Source: Heterotrichella gracilis
Taxonomy: Eukaryota; Sar; Xanthophyceae; Tribonematales; Xanthonemataceae
Length of the DNA: 64,000 bases
Reading direction: 5' to 3'
Assembly (NCBI GenBank): GCA_032358255.1
Contig: JAULBX010016638.1
Coordinates: 25,917-89,916 of the forward strand
Notes under the pieces: model-generated
Database searches by the model: none
What the model was told of the DNA's origin: nothing
Seen by the model: the letters and a program-made list of their open reading frames with translations, nothing else
Made by a program: the position numbers and the translations under genes
Shown here: positions 1 to 11,553 of the stretch, piece by piece
How the letters are laid out: every line of letters begins with the position of its first letter
Numbering within the stretch: position 1 is the stretch's first letter

Positions 1-3000
1 CCCAAAGCGCTTTCAAGCAAGGAGGAGCGCGCAAAGGCACTCAAGGACCGCATGTTCCAGTTCTGGGCAAAGTGCTGGTTTGCCTTCAGCCTGACGTTGG
101 TGCTGATTCTGTCCCTGAGTAACATCAACAAGGTCTGGATTTGGTAAGTCAAGATGCAAAGGCTTCAGACGAGATAATTTTACATTTGAAAACCGTGAAT
201 GTGCATACATGCATGATGCTGTACTAGACCCTTGGATATCAGCTCCTTGAATAACCAGTTCTATTATCTGCAATGCAGGAACCCCTATTATGGCTATCTG
301 GCTATGGTCATTGCCTACGATGCACGGGTAAGCCTGGCATTTGAATGCACCATTGGGTGTTATCTGGGTCAACATTCTGACACTGCATGCATTCAGTTTA
401 CACCACGCTCAAGCGTGACCACCGTTGCAACGAGTGTGTGGCAAGTGAACACAGCCGTGTGATATAGCTTGAATGTAATTCTAATGTGCAGGAATGGCAA
501 GACACGTGTGCACACCACATTTATTGTTTTCCTGTGAATCAGTAGAAGTGATCATGCAACTCTTGGGATGCAGGTGGAGGCCACACTGACCAAGGCTGTG
601 TTGCGGATAGTCGGAACCCTGCTGGGTGGCACCCTCGGCTTTGTCGTCATGCTGAAATCAGGACTGGCAACCAATCCCTATGGTACGCGCATACCCTTTT
701 GTCAGTGACCCAAAAATGTAGATTAGACTCCAGTGTTGTTTAAACCTGCAAATTGCCGCAAATGCTGCCATTGGATTGAATGAAGCAAAAGACTAAGAAC
801 AATTTCACCGCATAATCATGAGAACAGGGCAACATGGAGGTCTCTCCCTGGGCCGCAGGTCTCATGGCGGTCATTTGCACAATGTCCTTTGCTATGGGCC
901 ACACAGGGCCCACGCCCTACAAGGTGGCAGGCATGCTGACCTTGTCAGCCTGCAACAGCCTGATCTTATGCCAGTTCCGACCAGGCTGCCACACTTGCCA
1001 TGGGTCCTGGCAGCTGTATGCGTCCAATGTGCTTGCCATGTCGCTGGGAGCAACGCTGGCATTTGCCATCTGCAACGCCATTTTGCCATGGTAGGTAGCA
1101 AAGAGAGAGGGCTTTTCTTGTTTACACACCAGGAAAGCACCTGCAGGAGCTGCTGCCAAGCTGTTGCACACTGCCAATTCAAATTGGCATGCACTATGTG
1201 AGTTCTGTGGTGTGGAGTGCAACCTCTTGAAGGCACTTGGGTTTTGCAAGCTAAGGGCATCGCTGTAGAACTTGGCAAATGTGCACTGGGTTGACTGATT
1301 ACTTCCCTGTAGGTATGCCAGCACACAGGTGCGCCAAATCCTGGCAGGCACCATGCGGGCAGCAGCAGATTTCGTGGACCTGACCTACTTCCAGGTGGGC
1401 ATTGGCACAGCCAGGAGCAACAGCAATTTGTTGTCGCTGCTACTGTCTCCTTCAGCTCTTGACGCTTGTCTCACCTGGTGCTTGTTTTCCCTCTCAGTTC
1501 TATGACCAAGGCAAGCAGGCCGCCATCAGCAACGGCTACTGCATCAAGGAGGGTCACAACACCAACAACGGGGAGGACCACACCGTGAATGTGACTACAG
1601 GTATGTTTTTTTGTGTACCAGGAAACCATTTGCATGTACAGCAGTTTACATTATGTATAGTTGCCATGCGTGCAGCAATGTCCAATGTATTGTGGATTGT
1701 ACTGGCTCCAACCAGCCAATGATCAAATACTTCATTCTTGACCCTGCTGTTTGCTTTTGATACCAAAAGCATGGCAACTCGTGCAGAGCAAGATGATGAT
1801 TCAAGCAGCCTGCAGCTGGCTCGCCTCCTCCAAGCACGCATTGGAGGGCCGCTCACAGGTGAGGCATACCATTGATGTTGGTCAATACTGCGTATTTTAC
1901 CATTGCAGTCACATGGTATTTGTTCCTTTATGAAAGTCCACCCATTAGCGTTCATTCTTGGTGTGAACATCCTATGATGCATGCAATGTGGATGAACGTA
2001 AACTGGAGGAGATAGGTTAGGCAAGAAGGGTGTCCTTGCGCCTGGGTTTGAGGACCAGGTGTAGAGGGGGACTGGAGTGGTGACGCCTGCATCCAATGGG
2101 AGGGTGGCTGAACTCAAAAGGAAATTAAGTCATCACCTCACGCTGCAGGTGTGCAATACTTGATGCTGACAAACAGCACCCTGTGGTCCCGGGGGTGGCT
2201 GGCCTACCCCGCCATTGTCCCCGCCACCCTCCAGGCCATGCTGAGGGCGGTGGACAGCCTGGCGGGGCTTGAGCTGTGCCTGTGCTATGGGCGGTCCATC
2301 ACAGGCAGATACGGGGGGGGCGCCTTCACGGAGGTCCTGGTGCATATGGATGTGCAGGTGGGGTAGGGGGTGACCTTGTGTAGGGTATACCGAGGGGTTA
2401 CATTGGGTTGTTGGACAAGCGAGTTGCATGAACTGGCCATCTGCCTTGCCCTGCCCTGTCCTGTCAGGTGGCGAATGGCTGCTCACATGGACCCCTGCCT
2501 ACACCCTTGGATTGAGCACAATACGGCCAGCATAGGCAGATCAAGACCCTACTTTACCCTTCCCAATGTCGTCAGGGCAGTGGCGCATGGATGGTCAACA
2601 TTGGCTGAGCTACATACAGAACATGGAATCTAACTGATTATGCGTAGCTTGCACCTGACCCCTTTGCCTGTATGTGGCAGTGGCGCGAGGTGTGCTCCAG
2701 CCTGCAGCACCTGATGGCCTCAGCGGCAGAGATACTCACTGCAGAGGACCACGACACTGCATGCAGGACACTGGGCAATGAGCTGCGCGCAACCATGCAA
2801 GCAAGGTGCGCACCCACCAGGGAGGGGGATGAAATGCATGCCCACCTGGGAGGGTTCCTGAGAATTGGGCCACCATATAAGATATTTGGCATTTGGCTTG
2901 CGCCACCGACCCACCTTTACCCCCATTACACTTCCATCACATCAACCCCCTGGCAAGACCGCCACCCATGCCGGGCAATTCCGCCACCCCTCTCACGTCC

Positions 3001-3265
3001 CGCTTACACCCCGCCCGGCCCTTGCAGGATCGCCACGCGCACCGAGTACTTCCGCCTGCGTCACCGCCTGTACGAGCGGGTCAAGGAGGTGGACCCAGCC
3101 GCCTTTTTGCGCCTGTTCCCCCCCGATGACACGCTCATGTTCCAGAGCTACCTGGCTGCAGCCATCCGCGTGGCCGACCAGCTCACCGCCGCCAGCCGCA
3201 CCGTGCAGGGGCTGGGGTGCGAGGACAGGATGGACAGCTTCAAGGACTGGTTCAGGCTGGGCTGA
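1..3265 (+). CDS. FUSC/ALMT-like multi-pass membrane transporter (5' partial)
   Basis: The gene enters from the left edge, so its start is missing. Exon fragments visible in order: a first membrane segment around FSLTLVLILSLSNINKVW (about 75-143); RNPYYGYLAMVIAYDAR (about 280-327); a glycine-rich helix, RIVGTLLGGTLGFVVML (from about 600); two or three more helices between about 834 and 1091; then a long soluble C-terminal half ending in FKDWFRLG and TGA at 3263-3265. Hydrophobic N-terminal half followed by a cytosolic domain, with the GGTLG helix, is the layout of the FUSC / aromatic acid exporter / aluminium-activated malate transporter superfamily, so an anion or organic-acid efflux role is inferred. 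At least seven introns are needed, and several joins in 1390-2700 are unsure. Substrate and membrane cannot be read from the sequence. Confidence 0.6.
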
Positions 3266-4472
3266 GTGGGTGGGGTTTAGCGGTGGGGTTCAAGGTGGGG
3301 AGTGGGTGGGGGGCAAGAGAGGGGGGAGGATGATATGGTTTATGGGGGGCTTCACCAGCAGTGAGGGGTGACAGCTGGTCATGGCCCTGGCGGTGCCTCA
3401 CTGGATGCATGCCTTGCAGCAGCATTGTGGTGATGCTATGGTGGTACTGTGATGATGTGCTGTCGGTCGACAGGCTGGTTTGGAGCAAGGCTGCGTACTG
3501 GCGTGTACCATATGGATATGTAGATTGAGGTTTGACATCATCATTTGCAAGGTCCAGCAGCTGCGAATTGACAGCCAGGTACATGTAGAATCCACAAACC
3601 TGAATATTGCCGCATGAATGATATGTTTTTGTTGCCGTTTCTCGAATCGTAAATTATGTGGAGTCATTTTATGTATTTATGCTTCTCTGCGTGATTGAGC
3701 ATTTAATGACAAGTACTCTGGCAGTGTTGTGAAGCGCATCACAACACCAGAATTCAGCAGTCTCTTTTGTTGTACCTCAAATGCTCACGCTCCAGCTGTT
3801 TTGGAGTTGGGACCACAGAGATTTTTTTAGACTAAATGTGTTGCTTGCCAATGGCACTGAAGTGGCCAAGTGGCGTTGCCAATGGCAGTGCTGCCAAATT
3901 TGGTTTAGTACATTTAAGTATTTTGCCAGCCATTGCCGTTGCCATTCAATTTGCAGTAACCGCACTGGTCAGCACATAATATGGCCACTGAATGGCTTCA
4001 GATGCCATACATGATGTGATCACTCCACCCACCCACCCACGGTCACCGTGGACAAATAGACAACCCAATAGCGCTAGCATTTGTGAAGGTGTTCAAGTCT
4101 TCACTACGATGATTTTTGCCCGGCATTGGCAATTGCAAGAGTTACAGCTGCTCAGTGACTTAGAAGGGTCGTTGTGCACGATGTGACATGTCTGAGAACT
4201 AGTTCGAGAACTAGAACGAGCTCAAGAACTCTGGATCCATCTGGGTTTGCAACCAGCAGCATGCCACATATTTGACCGAGTCACCACGCAGGCATATAAA
4301 TATTAAATAACTGAGTTAAAAGCACTGTTCAGTGCACATAAATATATATTATTGAATATTAAACTGAAGCAGTTGTGATAGCGTGGAAGGATGCGTTGAC
4401 GAATGACAATGCCCATTCCCCAGCGCATGCACTCTGATTATCCTGAAGCAGCTCTCGTTGTTGTTCCCCTTC
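3266..4472. other. Intergenic region between two convergent genes
   Basis: No convincing coding exon seen on either strand. It should hold the 3' UTRs of the transporter and of the DUF4079 gene. AT-rich stretches around 3600-3720 and 4290-4370, and a short block of partly inverted GAGAACTAG words near 4194-4230, are the only visible structure. Confidence 0.5.
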
Positions 4473-6338
4473 TCAGATGCTGAGGCCCAGCTGCAGCCCC
4501 AGTGCTGCGTGCACCACGAACACGCCCAAAATGCCTGTCCCCAGGTAGGCGTGCTGCACAAGCAAAGGGAAAGGGTCACAGTCAGACAAGATGCTGTGGC
4601 AAGGCTGGGTTGCAGAGAGCTGCAGGCAGGTTGCAGGTGCAATGGGCCACATTGCAGGCTCTGCATCTGATTTTTGGCCTGTTGGTTGAGAGAGGCAGAA
4701 GAATGCAATCAGTGACTGACAGGCAGCAAGCAGGTTTGGTGGTTACGTACAATGGAGCGGGCGTTTGGGTCATCCTCAAAGAACAGCGGCAGCATTGCCT
4801 GGAGCGCCAGCAGGGACAGTCCGATGAGCCCAGTGGTCACGTGGGTGCTGCACCAAGGGGAAACACATCAGAAGGAACCCATGGTCACCAGAGAGCAAAT
4901 GGGCTGCACCAACATGATGCCACGTGGCAGCTGTGTGCAGCAGAATACTTAGTTACTTTTATGGGATGCACCATATTTGAAGATGCAGCATGGTGAGGAC
5001 TTGGTAAATGGCACAGCATGGTTGGGAACCTTGTAGCAGGCGACACATGGGTTGCTCTTGCCACGTGTGCCTTCCTCACCTCTCAAAGATTGGCCTTCCC
5101 TGCATGAGCAGCGACATCATGCCTCCCAGTGCACCCAGCGCAAAGAAGCCAGTCATGCCCAGGGCCAGCTGCAAAAAGGAACAGGGAGGGTGAGCAAGTT
5201 TTATTTCAGCGACTGGTAACACACACCAAGTTTGGTGAACTCCAGCGCAATGTGCATTCACAGCTAGCCAAATCCCGTAGTACCTCTGTTGGAGGTGCCT
5301 GCTAGCTATATAGCATACATGCGCCATATACATATTAGACCGGAGCTAGTTGCCCATGAACTAGCGGCGATTTGCACCAGCCAATGGCAAGATAGCAAAC
5401 ATCCTGCTCGTATGACTTATGCTGCTTCCCTCCACCGCCCAGTCGCAGTTGCAATCCGGGAAGCCCACCTGCAATTCAAACCCTAACCAAACCCTACCAA
5501 AACCCTCAACAAGAACCCTATACCATTCGTCCCCCACCTTTGGGTGCAAGTCCTTTGCCTTCTCCACTAAGTCATCATCGTCAGAGGTGCGGATGGCCCA
5601 GCCCAGGTAGCCTGCACCGTACCCGCCCATGGCCAGCAGCACCACCGCCATGTTGCCGGGGTGGCCCCAGTGGATCAGCCATTCAGGCAGGCCCAGGGTG
5701 CTGAAGTAGGCGGCCTGGGGCTCCAAGAGGCGGTAGAAGATGCCATTGGAGGCAGCGAGGGTGAAGACTGCGGGGGCGATGGGCCGGGTCGATATTTATC
5801 AGAATTCTCGTGTGTGTGTGCCCTAAGTGTGTGCTTCCTAGTGCTCCTCCATCACGCTCCACTGGTCCCACTTGTTTCACCCTAACCGAAAGGGTAAGTA
5901 AGAGTGTTGGCATAATTGAGGTGAGAAACACACTGCTAGATCGTCAGGAGTGCGCGTTGTCTATGATCTTTCTGAGGCAGCCTCTTCTGCCAGCATCACC
6001 TCATGCACATAGTTGCTGGGGCAACGCCCTGTGACTACCTAGACACAATTGAATTCTTGCAACTTGCAATTGTTGTACATTAGAGTAATGGGTTCGCTGC
6101 ATCGGGGTTTGTATTGCCAACACTGGCGGCATCCGGCCTGTTTGCCACCAGGGGTGGTGGCTAGCCATGACTCACCCGCTGGCAGTACTGTGGAGTTGAG
6201 CACCACTGGTGACGCGCTCTTGTTCACCTTCCGCACGGTGTGCTTTGTGGGCTTCGCCACGCACACAGTCGCCTGTCTGCTGGGGGCGATGGTGCCGGGC
6301 AGGGCACGCACATGTGTGCGCTGTGTGATGGACTGCAT
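4473..6338 (-). CDS. DUF4079 family plastid membrane protein
   Basis: Five exons join in phase: 6338-6176, 5767-5538, 5168-5080, 4847-4751 and 4553-4473, giving 219 residues. The first exon starts at a true ATG (MQSITQRTHVRALPG) and is rich in Ser, Thr, Arg and Lys with few acidic residues, as in a chloroplast transit peptide. The mature part has about four hydrophobic helices: one after HWGHPGNMAVVLLAMGGYGA, then GMTGFFALGALGGMMSLLM, then STHVTTGLIGLSLLALQAML, and a last one ending ALGLQLGLSI at the stop. The His-containing helices and overall order fit the DUF4079 family shared by cyanobacteria and plastids, whose function is unknown. Family assignment is from recalled sequence pattern. Transit peptide cleavage and the thylakoid versus envelope location are not resolved. 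Confidence 0.72.
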
Positions 6339-6561
6339 TGCAATGGTGGGTGGGGGGCGGCTGAGGAGGGTGCGCTAACAGCTAGGCGTCGTACACAAGC
6401 TTAATACCTTGCATGTGACGAGCGCAGGCGTCTAAGTAGCATGGTCGCAGGGCGTGTGGCTAGTAAAGCCCCCAGGTGGAAAAAGCAAAAAGTTGCCCAG
6501 CAAGAAAATGCAAAATTTTAAAAGTTTTTCGAAGGGCAAACAATAGCCTAGCAAAAGAAAC

Positions 6562-6684
6562 GCAACCTGCAGGACTCGAACCTACGCGGGCGAACCCAAA
6601 TGATCACAAGCCCCTCCATGTGAGAGGGTAGGAAAGTTTCTCAACTTTTCTAGTCATTCGCCTTAACCACTCGGCCAAGGTTGC
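6562..6684 (-). tRNA. tRNA-Ser(AGA) with intron
   Basis: On the minus strand a perfect seven-pair acceptor stem is formed by GCAACCT and AGGTTGC. The A box (TGGCCGAGTGGTTAAGG) is that of eukaryotic tRNA-Ser, and the T arm reads GTAGG-TTCGAGT-CCTGC. The anticodon stem AATGA/TCATT closes a loop C-T-AGA-A-A once an intron of about 43 nt (about 6604-6646) after position 37 is removed. A long variable arm, GGGTTCGCCC, marks a class II tRNA, consistent with serine. CCA is not encoded, as usual in eukaryotes. It lies 223 bp upstream of the DUF4079 start on the same strand. The exact intron borders are uncertain by one or two bases. Confidence 0.88.
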
Positions 6685-7043
6685 ACAAAGTTGCAATGTA
6701 GGCAATTTCTGCAGATTATCAATAGCTATGAGAAGCCGCGACTTGCTTTGTCAGGTTAGCTGTGATACAAAGTCTTGTCATTAAACACCGCATGCCTTCT
6801 AAGTTTTGCGCATTCAGCCTGATTCTTCTTTGCCTGTTGTGTGCCCGGCATGGCATGTATTCAACTGGTGTCGGAAGCGTGAGGGCTGCGACTTCCAATA
6901 TATGCATGCATGCCAACTGATGCCAAGGACTTCAAGCTTGCTTGCCAGCTCTCAACGCCCAACAGATGCATGCATGCAACTGGTGCGAGCTCTTCAACAG
7001 CCCAATGCACGTTGTTTAGCTGCACAACACTACACTAGGCGCC

Positions 7044-9846
7044 ATGTTGTTTAAGACCCCGTTTCAGGGCTACTCCGTCAAGTTCTCTCCTTTCGAGGAG
7101 GGGAAACTGGCAGTGGCCACGTCCCAGAACTTTGGGATTATTGGCAATGGGAGGCAGCACGTATTACAGGTAACGTCGCGCCAATGAGCAGTGGTTTGTG
7201 CCTTTGGGTCACTTGTATTGGGAACTGTCTTGGGACCACCCATAGTTGTAGCGGAACCCACTTGAGACATCCCACACCAGTAGAAAACCTTTGCAAGAGG
7301 TTGAGTGACTCAAAGTGCGCAGACTTTTCTGCACTGCTGTTCAGCCCAAAGTGGGTGCATGCCATGCATACATATGCCGTCCCCAGGGCCCCGGGTGCTC
7401 CCCCTCCCCTCCCCTCCCCTCCCCAACCCCCACCACCTGTGCACAGGTCACCCCGCAAGGTATAGTAGAGGTGGCAGCCTTCGACACCGCAGACGGGCTG
7501 TATGACTGCGCATGGAGCGAGGTATGTTTGCAGCAAGCACTTGCCACCCCACACATATGTTGCGATACCAAACACTCCAAGCACGGGCTTGCTATTGCTG
7601 AACGACTTACTTAAACATGCAGACCCATGTCCTGCGCGTTGCGTACACCCCCCCCCAACCACCACCACCCGCACGCCTTTGACACGCAGCCACACTGCCC
7701 TGGCCGGTGTGCATACCTTCCCACCCCCATGCAACAAACCCCAAACCAAGCCTATCCTACCCCCCTGGCAGGAGAACGAGAACATCCTTGCCTCTGCCAG
7801 TGGCGACGGCAGCATCAAGGTGTGGGACGTGCAGGCCCCGCCACACGCCAACCCGCTGCGCAGTTTGGAGGAGCACACACACGAGGTGGGTGGGGGGGAT
7901 CTAGGGTTTTTGCATGGGTGGAAAGTGGCAGGTTGCACAGCCTGGAGGAACACACGCGCGATGTTTGGCAGGTGGTATTTGGGGTTGGCCGGGGCATGCC
8001 TCAGGGCATGCGTGGACTTGGGTGCACCGCTTGCACAGACATGGCGGCTGTTTGAGACCAAGGGCATCATGCGATGCGACTTTGCCAGTGGCATGGCAAG
8101 ATTCCTGAGGGATCTTGGCAACAGAGGATTATACAGGGCTGGCACATGGCAGCAGTCGTGAGAGACAGCAGGCATAGCTTGTGGCCACCTAGGGTGGATG
8201 CATGCATGGTACTGTAATCAAGAGTTACGCAAGCCGTGTCGCCTCACCCCATGCTGCCTCACATCCCCCCTCCAGGTGTACTCCCTCAACTGGAACATGG
8301 TCAACCGCAATGTGTTTCTCAGCGCCTCATGGGACGACACAATCAAGCTGTGGGACTTGAACCACCCGGGCTCGCTACGCACATTCGCGGAGCACACATA
8401 CTGCGTGTATGCGGCGACATGGTGCGGCATCATGTGGGGGGCGAAGGGGACGGGCATGTGGTTGTTTGTTTCATGCATCCCAATCGTGACGTGATGCAGG
8501 TGGCTGCGCACCCTTCATGCATGCACCTTATGACCATAGCTGAATCGTTGCATTGCCGCAAAAATGACTATCAGGATGGTCATTTGATGATTCGATGACA
8601 ATGGTCATGATGATTATATATTCTGTGACAGCAAAAACAAACTCTAATAGTGGTCCCGCTCCATTTGACCACCCCCACAGGAACCCTGGCAATGCCGACA
8701 TCTTCTTGTCAGCCTCTGGGGACTGCACCGCAAAGATCTGGGATGCGCGACAGCCGGGGTCCAGCCTCACCCTCCCGGGCCACCAGCAGGAGATCCTGAG
8801 CGCTGATTGGTGCAAGTACAACGACGCCATCATAGCCACCGGGTCTGTGGACAAGAGCATCAAGGTGTGGGATGTGCGCGCGCCGCAACGGGAGCTGGCG
8901 GTGATGCTGGGCCACACGTGAGTAGGCATTGACGCTGGGTGGGCGGGGGTGGAGGGTGGGGGCCGGTACAAGTGTTTTGTGCAAATGTAGGGTCTTCTGC
9001 AGGGCATCTAAGCCCACTGCAACTATGTGAATCATATCAAGGCCTTGCAGGATCTGGGCGTCTTACCCTTCTCTAGGGTTTTGGACAGCTGCACGCATGG
9101 CCAGTCGCTCATTGGCATGGTTAACATTTTGCACTCACTGCAGATATAGGACAGGTAGTCATGCATGTGCAATTGCCTGTGACAACAAACCTGCATCCTG
9201 GTGAGCTGTGAGCAGAAAATGAAAATTTGCATTAACATTCTCTCTAAGGATTACCAAGGGTTTGACAAGTTGCTTTGGCTTGGCGGCAGGTATGCGGTGC
9301 GCCGCGTGCTCTTCTCGCCCCACTCGGAAACCCTATTAGGGTCCTGCTCCTACGACATGACTGTGCGGCTGTGGGACACGCGTGCGGAGGATAGCCTGCT
9401 GCGCGTGTGGGACCATCACACAGAGTTTGCGGTGCGTGCAGGGGTGGGGGAACGGGGTAGGGCTCCAACCTGGCTCCAAAGATCATGCATTGTGTTTTCT
9501 GCAACATTCGGATGGACATGCCTGGAGGCGATGGTGTCAGAAAATTTTTACCTCTGAACAGGCAAGTGCATGAGCGTGAGTGAGCGCATATAGTTGCAGT
9601 CAACAGCCTGTGCGAATTATTTGCTCTACTATGACCATGAGTTCACATGGGATAGCGGTTATGGGTAACGCATCCTCCTCATGGTGTGCTGCCCCTCTCA
9701 GCATGTCAGATGTGATGGCTGACGCCTTTCGGCTCCCCATGCAGGTTGGCCTTGACTTCAGCATGCTCGTTGAGGGCATGATGGCCAGCAGCGGGTGGGA
9801 TGAGCTGACGTACGTGTGGCAACAGAACTCAGACCCCAGGGCATAG
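7044..9846 (+). CDS. PEX7: Peroxin 7 (PTS2 import receptor)
   Basis: Seven exons join in phase (7044-7169, 7447-7521, 7772-7885, 8276-8421, 8681-8917, 9290-9431, 9745-9846) to give 313 residues, close to the 317-323 of plant and human PEX7. The protein is a WD40 propeller. Visible repeats include SASGDGSIKVWDV, SASWDDTIKLWDL, SASGDCTAKIWDARQPGS, TGSVDKSIKVWDVRAP and SCSYDMTVRLWDTR, with the PEX7-specific ending DHHTEFAVGLDFSML and GWDELTYVWQ before the stop. PEX7 is the cytosolic receptor that carries PTS2-tagged enzymes to the peroxisome. The ATG opens MLFKTPFQGYSVKFSPF, as in homologues. The third intron contains a decayed copy of the end of exon 3 (see findings). Confidence 0.95.
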
Positions 9847-11553
9847 GGTGTGGGTTGATGGCATAGGCGCTGGGCGGAGGGGGCATGCGCAGCCTGTAAG
9901 ACGCTGGCCTGTGGGCTAGCCTCAGGGTACTTGCATGGGCATATGTTTGAGGGCACACGGGCAGACCCCCTGAGGGGATATTGGCACAGCGCACGTGCAA
10001 GCAATAGGCGCTAGCGTGTACCAGGCACGTGCAGCACTTGGGACATGGGCGGGTGAGCGTGTGGCAGCTTTATGGGGGGTTTCAGGAGCAGATGGGGATT
10101 GCAGCGATTTGGGCCATGCGGCAGGGTTGAGATGTACAGTATTGCAGGGATGAGCAAGGAAAAATGATTTGGAAGTTGCAGTCATGGCTGCAGCGTTCAG
10201 TCAGCTTTGCCAGTAGGGTTGTTGTGGCGTGGGGCTGCGAAGGAGTATCATTCTACAGGCAGGCCGAGCATTGTTTGACACTTTATTGCAACTGGCTGGC
10301 GAGCTATCTCCAGTGCAACGCCTACTATGGCAGCACCTGGGGTTGCATAATAGGGCCACGTACACTGCGTGTGGTGGGCATGACTGCTGGTTCAAGAGCG
10401 TTTAGGCTGAAACAATGGGGACAGTCGGGGGCCGCTGTTGGAGCAGAGTGCAATTGACAAGAACCTTTGCTCTGGATACCATATCTACCGTAGGAGGTTG
10501 GAGCTGCTGACTACATACAAGTCCTGTTGAGATGAACTGCGTACCTGGACTGCATTATTGTCGGCCATAGGTTTAGGGTTTTGTGGCGTTTGTTACACCC
10601 TATTGAGCCAGCGGGGTATCTCGCACCATGTGCCCACCGTCAGGGTGGCGTCAACGCGCGGACTCCTGCCACACCTGCTGTTCTTCGGTCGCCGTGTATA
10701 TAGCAGCGACCAAGCGCCTTGGTGGGCGGTGCTGCACTCGTCGCACGTTGCCGGGCTAGCCACCGCGTTTGGCAAGTTGCCGGGCTAGCCACGTCGCCGG
10801 CGTTGTGCTGTTTCGGTTCCCTCTTGGTTGGCGCCGGCTGAAGGGTTTCAGTGCTCTCGACCCTAGATAGCTTCTAGAAGGCGGTTCCTGGCTGCCCGAC
10901 ACCGTACTGGTGAGTGGTGGGCGGGATGGCCATGTGAATGCATGCACACGGTCAATGTCTGGTTGAGGGTCCTGCAACACAGGATCTGGTTCGAACCTCT
11001 TGTTGGCTGTGTGGTGTTTAATATTGGTAAACTTCCTTGTATATCGTGGGCACAGTGGGGCGTGCACCGCAAAGTGGCAAAGTTTGACGGAATTCACCCA
11101 GCTATACAGCAAGCTTTGAAAATACTGGGACTAAACTAACAAACACTGCCCGTTTAGTCAACTTTTAGAAGGGTACACACCGTTTGGCGGCCTCTGTCAC
11201 GAAGGCTCATGCCTTATCAGTTGCTCAAGTGCTGAGCTGGCAGTGCATGTGGTGCACTGCCACCTGTGCCACCCCGTTACGAGGCCTCTCAGCACCTCTA
11301 GGACGTTCAGGGTCAGATTGATTGGTACTTCTCCTCATTTACCGACCTGCATCCCTGCCTAGTGCTTCTGGCAGAAAAAACTTCTTCTGTGCTGCTACGT
11401 GCCACACCACTGGCCACAACCGTAGGTTAATTCCACCCACACCTCCAGCCGCACCCACACCACCTGACTTCTCATACCATGTATCTATTGGAACACGCCA
11501 CACCCTACCCCTCCTCCCTTCTCAACCCCATCCCCCCACCCCTGCAGCCCCCC
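9847..11553. other. Intergenic region upstream of the ABC transporter gene
   Basis: About 1.7 kb without a recognisable exon. A GC-rich patch near 10600-10880 includes a 17-bp direct repeat (10747-10763 and 10776-10792) and a TATATA word near 10697. A pyrimidine tract and CAG about 8 bases before the ATG at 11554 suggest that the ABC transporter mRNA has a 5' UTR intron ending here, so part of this region is probably its promoter and leader. Confidence 0.45.
10747..10792. repeat. 17-bp direct repeat, two copies 29 bp apart
   Basis: GTTGCCGGGCTAGCCAC occurs at 10747-10763 and again at 10776-10792, identical in both copies. It lies in the GC-rich patch upstream of the ABC transporter gene. Its role is unknown; it could be a regulatory pair or a slippage remnant. 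Confidence 0.7.

Noticed and set aside
7502-8161. Long open frame across PEX7 introns
   Set aside because: Its reading outside the WD40 exon is Pro/His/Cys-rich with no domain, and it only shares frame with one PEX7 exon. It is an intron read-through.
7138-8175. 345-codon minus-strand frame opposite PEX7
   Set aside because: No recognisable motif, atypical composition, and it covers three good PEX7 exons and their introns.
10558-11139. Possible gene upstream of the ABC transporter
   Set aside because: Open frames are short, on both strands, and none has domain-like content; more likely promoter and leader DNA.
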